Shown: piece by piece, positions 39,775 through 50,297 of the stretch
Numbering within the stretch: position 1 is the stretch's first letter
Layout of the letters: the number at the start of each line of letters is the position of its first letter
From: Lobosporangium transversale
Lineage: Eukaryota > Mortierellomycota > Mortierellomycetes > Mortierellales > Mortierellaceae
Direction of reading: 5' to 3'
Length of the DNA stretch: 64,000 bases
Assembly: GCF_002105155.1 (NCBI RefSeq)
Contig: NW_019029006.1
Span: 186,001-250,000 of the forward strand
Notes under the pieces: generated by a model
Told to the model about the DNA's origin: nothing
Database searches by the model: none
The model's input: only the letters and a program-made list of their open reading frames with translations
Position numbers and translations under genes: made by a program

Positions 39775-41037
39775 CGCCATGTTGAACATCAAAGCCGTCG
39801 TAGATCCTTAACACCACATATGTATATGTGCTTGCAAGGCATTTTATTCCTGTCGTAGTTAGGGCGCGGACAAGAAAAAAGGACATTGTCGCCTATGTCC
39901 ACATCAATAGAGTACTCTTACCTTAGTGTAGAAAACGATTTAACTAGCAACTGAAGGGTTAGCAATCGTTAGAATATCACTTATAAACCTTATACATGCA
40001 ACATTTAAATTGAATGCCAAAGTCTTCGCTTTTCTTTCCTTTTCGTATAAAAATTTATTGGTTTTATGTGTTGGTATTTCTACACGCGCACGGAGAGATG
40101 GCTTTGAGAAGTGCTTCTAACTGATATTCATGCTCCTTCCAGACCATAATCTTTTTGTTACGTCCTAGGGTTTGGGGGTGCACCCAAAAGGGATACTTTC
40201 ATTTTAATTCATAATATCAGATAAGTTAGTAACGCCTATGGTGGGGCCTAATAAAAGGTCCCCACCTAGCAACCAAATAATAAACTCTCGATCTCCTTGA
40301 CATACCAGCCTTCAGAAAAAAACCCAGCTTGTGGTCGTATCTTCAGCATTACCACCAGCGGTTTTATATAAATTTTATATATTCTTCTGAGGATATAGCG
40401 AAGATGAAATAGCATATGATATCTTTTCAGCCCTTCCGAACGAGTCGATACAAAGGAATGAAGGGACGAGACGGAAGTGTATCCCCATAGAAGAAACTGA
40501 TATTTGCTGTCCTTGGTGGTTATTTTGCACCGTTCTGTAATTTTAGCCTGTTTACCACAATATCTGGAGTGGTGTCGAAAACCGGCCGAAACAAAAGACA
40601 GAAGCTTAAACACGCCGGCATACGGAAATGTCTGTATGTAACGAGAGGAGACCATTGGTCAAAAAATTCGGGTGTTCATACAGTAGAAATTTCCTGTCCT
40701 CTTTGCGGTAGAGAGGATTGGGTACGAGCCTACTTGATTGGTGCATTGAGAACGACATGACTCTAATACTTCTTTGCAAAAGAAACCTGCCTCTGTTCAC
40801 ATACGTCCATTGTATGCAATTCAACCCAAAGGTACTCACACCAGAAATATATATATATCCCGCATGATTGGTGACATGCCTGGAGCAACGGACACATGCC
40901 ATGAAAGATAGAGTCCTAGCCTTGACACAATAACTGTTGCTATGTGGACTCTTGCTATGTGGACTCTCTAGAATTACTCTGTGACCACAGAGATATGGGT
41001 CTATCGATCATGCTGTGTTGCCAAGAACTTGAAAAGG

Positions 41038-41045
41038 TATATAAA
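41038..41045 (+). promoter_or_regulatory. TATA-box-like element upstream of relic C
   Basis: TATATAAA lies about 30 bp before a CACACT-rich start region and about 130 bp before the first ATG (41172). It may be a remnant promoter of the decayed element that follows. Confidence 0.35.
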
Positions 41046-41154
41046 CTCTTCTTCCTCACACTAAAGTTTCCTTAACACCACTCACATTCTCTCAACACAG
41101 TCTTTCACCGTCTACATCCACAACACTCGAATCACACATAGTCTTTTCACCGCT

Positions 41155-41193
41155 CACTCCAACATATCATCATGAGTGTGATATGTTGGAGTG
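41155..41193. repeat. Perfect 15-bp hairpin around an ATG
   Basis: CACTCCAACATATCA (41155-41169) pairs exactly with TGATATGTTGGAGTG (41179-41193) around a 9-nt loop containing ATG. Confidence 0.9.
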
Positions 41194-41639
41194 ATTCCCA
41201 ATGGCTTCAATAGACCCAACAAAACCTAGTCCTCCGACTTTTAGCAATGTTTACCAACCCGGATTTATCAAGAGAAGGCAGCAAGATGAGGAAGCAACGG
41301 ATGCAATAAACTAAGGATAGCAACCAATGGAGTCCATTTCAAGCCCATACAGCGGCAACTACTATCACTATTACATACACCAGTCATATACTGGAATAAG
41401 AATCAAGCTTTCAACATCATCAAATGATGTCATGGGACTCCCAAGCGAATGCCGGGACCATGTGTAAGTCTTCATTATTTTATTTATTTTTTTCTTTTGC
41501 TAAACACAGGAGACAAAGTTCTCCTAGGCCAGATTGGTTCCATGGTAGTCACTTCAAAATAACAGTCAGCTTTTTTTTGCTAACCTATTTTCCTATTGTT
41601 TTATATATAGGATTTCTTTCTCTAACTCGATCTATCTTT

Positions 41640-41860
41640 GTAGGCGCGCTCACTTTTGTCAATGAGTTTATACGCCCAAGAAGTGCCCACCCATCCTGTA
41701 AAGACTTTGTTGGACAAGTTCCTTGTATTATATCAGGCGTATTTGCATCGCAATGTAATGGCAACATATAATTATTCGTAGCCGCCCGAAGGGACCACAA
41801 CGACCGCATTACCTTCAGCCTGTGGATGCAGATGAACTGCCTCCTTGGATACATTAAGGA
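41640..41860 (+). pseudogene. Relic C: C-terminal piece of a TnpB/Fanzor-like nuclease
   Basis: On the plus strand, TFVNEFIRPRSAHPSCKDFV (about 41650-41710) matches the VNEYYxSKKCPxCxxFV block of TnpB/Fanzor zinc-ribbon regions. It aligns with the equivalent block of relic B in this window. In a shifted frame AYLHRNVMATYN follows (about 41738-41775), the counterpart of the RuvC-III HRDxxAAxN signature, and then YLQPVDADELPPW (41810-41848). Frameshifts and stops separate the parts, so it is a pseudogene. The family call is by pattern recognition only. Confidence 0.5.
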
Positions 41861-42055
41861 GCGATAGCGGCAACAGACATAAGCACAAGAACAGGCACAC
41901 TCACAGTATCGAGTCTTGGTCAGAGCACAGCGGGCAGCGGCATCTTTGTATCATAGCAAAAGGTGGATCAAAGAGGAGGCGTAAGAAGTTTTAATAGTTG
42001 ATTAAATAGTTGGATAACCATATGTGTGTTCGCAAGCTACCACCAAAGTTTAATT

Positions 42056-43205
42056 ACTCCCTAGGTGACGTAATATGGCCAAGATTGTGCTGCACTCGAT
42101 GCTGCAGGTATCTCCTAGACGGATCTTCCATTCGAGTCTAAGGGCTGGAGGCATGGAGGTTACCGCTGCTCTAGAAGACACCTGTGCACAATGCCGCAGA
42201 TGTCCTCGGCCGCAAGAATATCTCGGTGAAGACGGGTGTGGCACCTTGGAAAGTACAGCTGCCTCATTGCAACCTACCCCATAAAGCTCTTGCACCCGGA
42301 ATACTTTTTAGAAGCGTAATACTTATCCGCGCCCATGGCAATGTATACTAGTGCATGAACCTGAGTCCAGGAAGCTATGATGCCCACCAGCAGCCTGTTG
42401 CACGTAAAATAAACCTCGGCATCATCTGAGCAAGAATAACTACTTTGTTAGTGAAGTACGCCAAATGTCCCGAGTAGGCCAGAAAGTTGGGCTTGAGGGC
42501 GAACTGGCCTGGCCTGATGGCAATGACTATGTAGTTGTCTGGCTGCTGCTTTTGTCCGATACCTCCCCCAACCATCTGATGAAGCTGGTCGGTGACCGCC
42601 GCGAACTCTTCATTCCTAGCTCACTGGCAGTCCCATTGGTACTCCTTGAAGGCTCTCCCATAAAACTGCTGGTGTTGCCCCTCATGGAACTTCAGATACC
42701 CAGTGTAGCTCATAAAGTCTACATTATAGCCATGAAGAGCAGACAAATTGGTCTTGATGTCCTCAACAGTTTGGTTGACTCCTTCTGGCGCTGACTGCTC
42801 CTGTTACCGCAGACATCGACAGAGTTTTAGCGAGGGATGATAAGCCGCCTTTACCTTAACTGCCAAATTGCAGTAAGTCTCGGGTGCAGGTACCCGGGTC
42901 GACGATGAAGGTGATACTGATGGTGTAACGACGATGGTTGCTGCGGACTGCGCTGCAGCAGTAGGGAGAGTAGCAGTAGGGAGAACGATAGTAGGGAGAT
43001 GAACTGCAGTTGCGCGTGAATTGACTTGTCCGACAGCCAACTATATACATTTGCCGTAGATTCAACCAAAAGCTTGATACCTTTGACCCCACATCCCCAG
43101 AGCTGTGAGATATCTCCCTTCATTTCCACCACGATCCGTATTCCTGTCCTACAGCTGAAGTCAGAGGCAACGGCATCGCTTCTTTCCGAAGCCCCTTGAG
43201 ACATA
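42056..43205 (-). pseudogene. Relic A, Fanzor-like half: broken RuvC/zinc-ribbon nuclease
   Basis: Reading the minus strand downwards, blocks occur in the order expected of a TnpB/Fanzor-type protein. DISQLWGCGVKGIKLL (43067-43114) sits where the RuvC-I strand is expected. NLAVKVKAAYHPSLKL follows (about 42822-42878), then a block with ARNEEFAAVTDQL and MVGGGIGQK, then IVIAIRPGQF. Next is DKYYASKKYSGCKS (about 42283-42345), and finally RQLYFPRCHTRLHRDILAAE ending in a stop at 42160. The last block has the CxxH..HRDxLAAE arrangement of RuvC-III. Frame changes and stops lie between blocks, and a zinc-ribbon cysteine reads Tyr, so the gene is dead. Relic B has the equivalent NLAVKQKALK block, so the two are paralogues. 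Confidence 0.55.
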
Positions 43206-43320
43206 CTGCCAACAGCTCTTTCATTTTGTAAGGCAAAAGTTGTAGTCGGAACCCACTCGTCCGTATCCTACCACGAAGAACATATCCTTATTGGTCGTAC
43301 ACTAACATGCAAAACTGCGT

Positions 43321-43353
<33 letters not shown>

Positions 43354-43357
<4 letters not shown>

Positions 43358-43651
43358 CTCCAACCGGGGCTTACCGCATCGCCGTGGATGTTGGCTGCAT
43401 GGTATCCTTTGGCCTTGGTAAAAGAAGTGCTACCTTAAAAAATATGATCTGTCATTGTTATTGTGATATTGGTAAGGAAAGTGTACCTAGTCATTTACTC
43501 AGTTCTGGAGGTGAATATCAGAAAAATCAATCCTCTGCTTTCTATTAGCTCTGCTCCGCTTGTATAAAAGCCCGTGTTCCATAGGTGCTCCAATATACGT
43601 ATTGTAGAGCAAGCCTTCTGCTTGAGGATGTGAAAAGTAAGAGTCACCAAA
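43354..43651 (+). repeat. Left arm of a perfect 298-bp inverted repeat
   Basis: The sequence from AATACTCCAACC to GAGTCACCAAA is the exact reverse complement of 44006-44303. I compared the arms base by base and found no mismatch. A poly-T run (about 30) abuts the outer end here; the other arm has poly-A (15) at its outer end. Confidence 0.95.
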
Positions 43652-44005
43652 AGTTATATGGAAAGTTGTTACTTTTGCACTGTATTCTTTATTGGAATAC
43701 CAACTAGCAATACCCTGCTTGGGGAAGTAGTTCAGGCTTCAAGCTTCCGAATACTATGGCGTTAAACAATAATGTCAGATAACGAAGCGACAACTGTAAA
43801 ATACTTGCGATATGCTATGATGCCATAGTCGATCTTATAGGAGTAATATCTCTTAACTTGATATTGGCTTCAGATGAGGAGTTGATAGCCTGAAATTTAA
43901 GTATATGGTCCACCGCCGTATCTTCTACAAAAGCTGATACTTAGATCATAAAGTTGAGTCTCTGCTGTCGATATCCAATGTCTAATCTAAAAATGTCATA
44001 TGATA
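43652..44005. other. 354-bp spacer of the inverted repeat
   Basis: Unique AT-rich sequence with no open frame of note and no recognised motif. Confidence 0.6.
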
Positions 44006-44303
44006 TTTGGTGACTCTTACTTTTCACATCCTCAAGCAGAAGGCTTGCTCTACAATACGTATATTGGAGCACCTATGGAACACGGGCTTTTATACAAGCG
44101 GAGCAGAGCTAATAGAAAGCAGAGGATTGATTTTTCTGATATTCACCTCCAGAACTGAGTAAATGACTAGGTACACTTTCCTTACCAATATCACAATAAC
44201 AATGACAGATCATATTTTTTAAGGTAGCACTTCTTTTACCAAGGCCAAAGGATACCATGCAGCCAACATCCACGGCGATGCGGTAAGCCCCGGTTGGAGT
44301 ATT
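44006..44303 (-). repeat. Right arm of the perfect 298-bp inverted repeat
   Basis: Exact reverse complement of 43354-43651. On the minus strand it carries an open stretch containing TPTGAYRIAVDVGCMVSFGL, which reads in the same direction as the flanking XPG-like and Fanzor-like relics. Outside the arm homology continues with mismatches (CGTACACTAACA[T/C]GCAAA near 43297 and 44345). Confidence 0.95.
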
Positions 44304-44399
44304 AAAAAAAAAAAAAAAATTAAAACTCACTCTTTGCGTGTTAGTGTACGTCTCTTTGATGATGATTGAGCAGGATTCTGAGGTCTTTGTCTGGGTGCT

Positions 44400-45690
44400 T
44401 TCCACTGGTGCACCTTCATTGCTTTAGGTAGGGGACGCTGCGCCCGCCGTATCTGGACTTTACATCGTACCTTGACTTTGGCGTCGCCGTCGCCTGATTG
44501 TTATGTTGGTCGGCCGGCCCAGTCACGGTCCGGTAACGGTTATACTTGAACCGTTTAGCAAAGCAGACTTCGTGCCTGCCAATCTACTATCGTAAGCAAT
44601 ATGTGGCCGCGAGTAATGACTATCGGCAGCACTTAAAAGGATGTTATTTACCTCGACCTCGTGCGCCTGCCGCAACTGTGTCGTTCTATGCTGTTGCCTG
44701 CACAGTCCTTGGTACCAGGAGCTGAGTAATACATAATCAAAATGGACTGCTGGGCCGAGTGATAGCCCGTAAGAGGAGCTGGTGTTTGCTTGAGCTCGAT
44801 GAACACTCGCTTTGAAGTTTCAAAAATCTATTGCGTTTGGTTCCCTCGTCTGACCTCAAATACTCCTAGACAAAGCCCTCTGCATCTGTATGATAATAAA
44901 ATCATTGAATGCTGACAGATTAGTAAATGCCGGCAATAGCAATATACGAGAGATATAATTGTCTTTTTATGATGCTCAAATTGGTAGCAAGCGAGTGATG
45001 GTACATTACGTGTATAGTTATTCAGACTAACAACACACAGGGCTACCAGTTGCTAACGTGTAACGCTCAGTGATAGGAGCACTTGGTCCAGATTTTAGAT
45101 AAGGGCTTTACGTCTCGGGATCATCCACCAGATCGTTTGGATACCTTCGTACTCCAAAGCACCGCGGTCCCTAGTAAGGCACACATCGCCTTTCATATAC
45201 TCCCCTGCCATCTCAAGATCCGCTTCCAAGGAACAAATATCAACGCTCCGGCCTTTGGCCTCAAGATTAGCTGCCACTGCTCCCTTCTGTCGGTTTCTCC
45301 ACTCGAACCCTCGGTTAGGATGTCTCTTGGTATCCAAATGATACTTTTTCTGAATACTATAGTCTTGGTCGCACCGGCCTTGGAATGTTCGTATATAATC
45401 CTTCGCTTTTTTCAATGATACCGAGCGTGATCGGTCCCGTTCTGTATGAGTTTGCTCTTTCACTAGAGCTTGGCCGCCATCAAATAACAGTACTGAGTTG
45501 GAGGGATCCAGGGCCTCACCGAATCCTTCCACCACAGCTTGATGTGCCTGGACTGCCGCATGAGTCGAATACGCCATCCTTATAAGGCTGTAAAAAGCCC
45601 CTTGTGGTTCCACAGGCAGCACGGCATCTGGCGGGCCATAGCCTTTTTTCTTCACTTTACTTAATGAGTTGGCACTCCCATTGTCCAATC
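44400..45690 (-). pseudogene. Relic A, XPG/Asteroid-like (PIN) nuclease half
   Basis: An open frame at 45095-45688 on the minus strand has the layout of an XPG/Asteroid-type nuclease. It has a KKKGYGPP start region, LIRMAYSTHAAVQAHQAVVE, LLFDGGQALVKEQTHTERDR and EADLEMAGEY. It also has an I-region-like DRGALEYEGIQTIWW that ends at an early stop. Beyond the stop LNNYTRNVPSLACYQFEH (44973-45026) resembles the helix-hairpin part of the same family. The natural start is probably ATGGGAGTG near 45682, but that reads out of frame with the rest, indicating a frameshift. The downstream piece (about 44400-44560) is basic and low complexity. Catalytic Asp/Glu content is incomplete. It reads in the same direction as the Fanzor-like half at 42.1-43.2 kb. 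Confidence 0.5.
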
Positions 45691-46389
45691 ATTTCTTTTC
45701 TAGTGCCGCTAGAGTGCACTAATCGATATACAGAAGTAGAGAGTAGGGTAGCGAATAATAGCTTCAGATGATAGATGGGAGCAACGTTGAGAGGAGCTGT
45801 AGAGCGTGAGTCAAACTTTTTGCTGGGCAAACTATAGCGCAAAAGAGTAAGTGAGAATAAGATGTGAGTCCACACACCAAGAGATTTTATATAGTTTCTT
45901 GTATTAATGAATATGCAGCTTTTATTGATGAACATACGGCTTTTACCAAAGAACATAAATCTTGATATTCAGGCAGCGTGAGGATGACCTAGAGGAGAGC
46001 CATCCTTTAAAATAAATAGGAAAAAAATAAATAAAATAAATAAAAGTGTGTATTCACCAGAATGACAAGCTCAACAGGGGAAAAGTTCCTTCTACTTTGG
46101 AGCACGTCATGGACGCGGCATGCAAATTAGTCTTCAGTAAACTATATAAAATTTCCTGGTTCGACTATAACTGAATTCCTTTGCAGTTACTTGGCTCCTC
46201 TATCTCGAGTAATGCTAGGGTCTTGGCACGCGCTGTACGAAGAATACTGGTTTTTTTTTTTTTTTTTTTTTTTTTTGGAAATAGGTAGTTCGCTATTGGC
46301 AGAGCGGATAGCCACGGGCATTATTAGCTATGCTGCGGCCAACTATCACATCTCTGTGTATGGATACTTTGCACATGGGATTAAAAGCC
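45691..46389. other. Spacer between relic A and relic B
   Basis: No gene. It holds a poly-T at 46250-46276 and decayed sequence downstream of relic B, where stops interrupt what would be its RuvC-III end. Confidence 0.45.
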
Positions 46390-47193
46390 GGTGAATACCA
46401 ACTTGCTCTACAAATTCCTGGTAGGTTAGATACTTCTTAGAGCTGTAGTATTCATTCACAGCATCAACAATGTATTCAAGGAACCTGACCTGAAATAAGC
46501 GTAAATATTAGCTGGTAGCATTGAAAGCGCCTACTGCTCGAATGAAGTAAGATTGGAACGACTCATGCGATGAGGGAAATTCAGCCTTGGCCTACAGCAA
46601 TTACGACTTTTTTAGTCTCTTTCCTTTCACTCCAATTGAGCCACTAGCAATCTGGAGCAAACGAATGGCAGCCTATTCACCCATGTCCACTTCGTATTCC
46701 ACCGGTGCCTTTTGATAGATCTTTTCTTGTAGAAGGAACTAAGGCGTGTTTCCGCTTCTACAAGCTTACTAATGTAACCTTCGATGCTTGCTATATTGCC
46801 CTGGGGGGGGGGGGGGGGAAGATAAGATGCTTTTAATACCGTTGGTGGGTTCTGTAGAGCCATCAATGACCGCTGCTTTCCTTCCTTCTACCCCAGTTTC
46901 AGTGCCTTTTGTTTGACAGCCAGGTTGTAGAACTTGGACTGCATGGTCGCGCTATTGAGGCTTCCAGTACTTGGTAACAAAGCATTGGCGCCAATCACAC
47001 GCGCTTTTCCTAGCTCGAGGACCATCTCTTGATGTCTCCCGGTTGACATCCCAAGGGTCGAGAACATCTTAGTTGACCTTGGAGCAGAGTCAGTCAGAGC
47101 CGTAACAAAGCTGATAAAGATTACATTTTCTGGCCCATAAAAAAAACTAATTAATCGCCAGCAATAGGATGGCTCCACCCCGTAACACTGCAA
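46390..47193 (-). pseudogene. Relic B: second broken Fanzor-like copy
   Basis: On the minus strand, MVLELGKARVIGANALLP (about 46975-47030) resembles the RuvC-I strand, with Glu where the catalytic Asp is expected. It is followed by FYNLAVKQKALK (about 46895-46930). After a stop and a poly-C/poly-G tract come EGYISKLVEAETRLSSFYKK and KRHRWNTK (about 46690-46790). Then VNEYYSSKKYLTYQEFVEQV (about 46400-46465) follows an acceptor-like TTTCAG. The zinc-ribbon cysteines are both Tyr here. Block order and content match relic A. No XPG-like part is seen upstream. It is a decayed copy in the same orientation as relic A. Confidence 0.5.
46803..46818 (+). repeat. Poly-G run of 16
   Basis: An unbroken G16 (C16 on the coding strand of relic B), the only long G/C homopolymer in a window full of A/T runs. 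Confidence 0.95.
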
Positions 47194-48754
47194 GTTTCTT
47201 TAATTTTTTTTTTTTTTTATATAGTTCCTTAGTAAACGTGTTACTATATCATTCACGTATGCCTGGATATAGTTCTAGAAGCCTCGATTCTTATGATGGG
47301 TGATCAAGATATAGATAGAAAGTATTTTGGATGCTTTTTCTTTTTGATTCTCAGCATCGGTTGCTTCGTTCCTGAACTATTCTGCATCAGATATCAGGAT
47401 AATTCCATTATTTGATACCTTTTTTTTTGTTTGGAGTACAGAAAAATTTGTTTATTAATTTATTTTTGTGCTAATAAATTTCTACACGTTTTTCTTCGGT
47501 CATAATTAACCAAATAAAAAATAATAATCATAATAAAAAAAACGCAGGAAGCAATACAAAAAAAAAATTGCAAAAATAGAAAGGGACAGTCTTTAGTTTG
47601 ACGTTTTAAAGTGTTCGTACTTTACGTTATATTCCTCATTTCCTTAATTGATGAGCGGGTTCATTGTCGCGTAAATAAGGTTTCCCCAAACCGCGAATTA
47701 CAAAAAGAATATGGTTTGTAGTTAATCAAAGGCGAGGAAAAAAGAGGAGAAAGAAGAAGAGGAGAGCAGAGACCTGTGCTGTTCGCTCTTTTTGTAGTCC
47801 TTTTCAATTACAAGAAGTTTATTAAGCAAACAATTTTTATTGAAAAGATCTAACTAAAAAGAGCAAGCAGCACAGATCTTTGGAAGAGAAGAAGAAAACC
47901 CAGACAGATCTTTCATACCGCGAGATTTATTATAATGTGATTTTTTTATTACAAGTATTGAGTTATTGGTTCAATCCTAGATGAATACTCTCTGTAATGA
48001 AATCCCTCTTTGAAGGGACTTTACAAAGAGGCACTATAGCAGTAAAGTAATTTTCTAAAAAAAAAAAAAAAAAAAAAAGTTTGAGTAAATTAACTTCGCT
48101 GGCAAAAACAATCCACAAATATACATCTATTCATTCGTAAACCCAATTCAATCCAACTGATAGAGAGGAACAAGAAGACGTCAATAGAACATTGATTATG
48201 ACGCAAATGAATGCACTCATTGTTGGCTAAAAAAGCCAAGAACCAAGCAAAAGAGGTTCAAAAAAACCTTAAAGCGTCAGTGCTGTTCCTATGAAAACAC
48301 GCAGAAACACAAACCTCAGGGGCGAATATGTGTGGTGACGCTACTTGCTAGAAATAGATAGCTAAACAATGATGAATAGTTTTTTTTATGACGAAGTTTT
48401 GTAATATATGCTGTTCCGAGAAACCAGCCTTATTTAGGAACAAAGAGATTATCAACCGTCCTTATGATTTGAATGTGATACTGAATTAGCCATCACACTC
48501 ATACATGCTCGATGGGATCGCAATGTTAATGGAGTAAAATGCGCCAGTAAATCAGATCGAAAGGCTATCTTGACCTCGGAATCTGTCAACCAACCATTCA
48601 ATGATAAAGCAAGAATGAGATAAATTTTTTTCCAGTGATACCTCCGTCTATCTGAAAAATATAATAAATCATATTATGGTATGAGTCATTAGTAAGCATG
48701 AGAGTGGTATGGATGCAATTAAAACATATGGCTCTTTTATCATAACGGATTGTC
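47194..48754. other. AT-rich region without genes
   Basis: A poly-T (47203-47218), a poly-A (48059-48078) and an imperfect inverted repeat at 47774-47875 are the only structures seen. No coding sequence is supported. Confidence 0.5.
47774..47875. repeat. Imperfect inverted repeat, about 35-bp arms
   Basis: CTGTGCTGTTCGCTCTTTTT...TTTTCAAT (47774-47808) pairs with ATTGAAAAG...AAAAAGAGCAAGCAGCACAG (47839-47875), with a few mismatches and a small gap. The loop is about 30 nt. Confidence 0.7.
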
Positions 48755-48794
48755 GTGGGATTAACGTCTCCTATCAAAGGGTCATTGCCCAACC

Positions 48795-48870
48795 AAAGAT
48801 CATCGCTTCCGACTAAAAGATCATCGCTTCCGACTAAAGGATCATCGGGTCATATCAATGGATCATCGGT
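48795..48870 (+). repeat. Short tandem repeat of a 20-21-nt unit
   Basis: Two units of AAAGATCATCGCTTCCGACT (48795-48814; 48815-48835 with one extra A) are followed by degenerate GGATCATCGG copies. They lie in a 113-codon open frame (48755-49096) that has no ATG near its start and no known domain. Confidence 0.75.
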
Positions 48871-49678
48871 AGTTATAAACAGTTACGCACGGTTGCATTC
48901 GTTTCCAATGTTTCGGTACATGTTCTACGCAATACTGACATCAAGGTTCACAAAACTCTGTTCTCAGAATGATCCAAATGCGGGCGTAACGATGATCTAT
49001 GACTTGGAAAACAAAGACCAATCATACACTGTCCAATTTACCCCGCATCAAACCATGGTGCCTGGCCTGAAAAAGGTACTAATGACAACACTGTGAGATA
49101 ATATATAATATATTGCATGCATTTATATATTTATCATATTGATTGTTATACGTTGATAGTCTTTTAAAATGATAAATGAACGTGAGAGAAATAATAAGAA
49201 TGTATTAAAAAATTAAAAGGTCTGTCTTTCTTAGCGCTCGGTTCTCTCCACTCGAGCATTCATAATCGATGAGCCGTTGAGAGACTAGAAAAAAATTAGA
49301 CAGGGTAGGTGGTCAGGGCCCACGACCCTCTTATTCTTAGCTTTAGCTAAAGCTATCAATATACTTTAAATGCGAAAATCGTACTAACGTGCATGAATAT
49401 TCTAACGTCATGAAGTAAGGGAGAAACATTGCGTCCTGTGATGGTTCATAAGGCGCACCATTTTTGGCACACAATCGCCGTCAGTCCATCAGTCCATTAG
49501 TCCATCAGTACTCGAACCACGCACGGTCAACAAAGAGAGTCTAGGCAGCTAGTGCCTGATTGTCTATCGTCATTTCTCATATGTCCTATTCGCTTAGTGT
49601 CTGCTGGTATTATTTTAGTCGTTACTATGCGTTGCATTGTTGCCTTTGTGTGTGTGCAGTATAAATATAGCCCGTTTC

Positions 49679-49842
49679 ATTTGGTCGCGATACCTTATAT
49701 TTTTTGAATACTTTCGAGTGTATTGGCAGCCAATTAGCTCGCTTGTTACGAGTATTGTTGCAAGTCCGTCACGTAGTGAGATGCCACCAGAACAATTCAA
49801 TCATCGTTTTTAGATTAAAAATATAAGGTATCGTGACCAAAT
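49679..49842. mobile_element. MITE-like element with 26-bp terminal inverted repeats
   Basis: ATTTGGTCGCGATACCTTATATTTTT (first 20 shown as ATTTGGTCGCGATACCTTAT; 49679-49704) is the reverse complement of 49817-49842 with one mismatch. The 164-bp unit has no coding capacity. No clear target-site duplication is visible, so the MITE call is tentative. Confidence 0.5.
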
Positions 49843-50297
49843 AAAATTGGCGATATATGCGTGTGTATAGATAACAAGCTATTTGAACTAAACGTGTGTT
49901 CCTTCCCACTAAAAAAACCCAAATTTCAACTGGGGCCGGGAATGACGACATAATTTTTTTCCTTTGCCCAGGGGTAAATAGATAGGAATAGACGTCTGAA
50001 ATAGTGCAGATCCTGTGTTTGCAAGAAGCCTTAGTACATGAACAGTGCTATCTTATTGCTGTAGGTATCATTAAATTGAATTTAGTAAAATAATCTTCTT
50101 TCTTCTTTTCTTTGCCAAGCCTATGACGACTGACAAATACTTCCTAAACGAGCTCACGATAAACGACTATGAACCCTTCAATGACCACTGATAAAAGGCA
50201 GGATAGTGATTTTCATTTTTTTTTTTTTTTGCATTTGTTCCTCGCTTTGGCCAAAACGTAACACAAAATTTTTAAATCCAAATTGGGAAAGCTTGGA

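Larger units (their letters stand above)
39775..41639. other. Gene-poor, decayed region
   Basis: No intact gene is seen. Frames at 40266-40655 (-) and 40569-40760 (+) lack ATG starts or known domains; the latter has a lone CPLCG. A TATATAAA box at 41038-41045 is followed by a CT/CA-rich leader-like stretch and the hairpin at 41155-41193, then a 37-codon ATG frame at 41201. Confidence 0.45.

Noticed and set aside
48755-49096. 113-codon plus-strand frame
   Set aside because: No ATG near the start, begins in a tandem repeat and has no recognisable domain.
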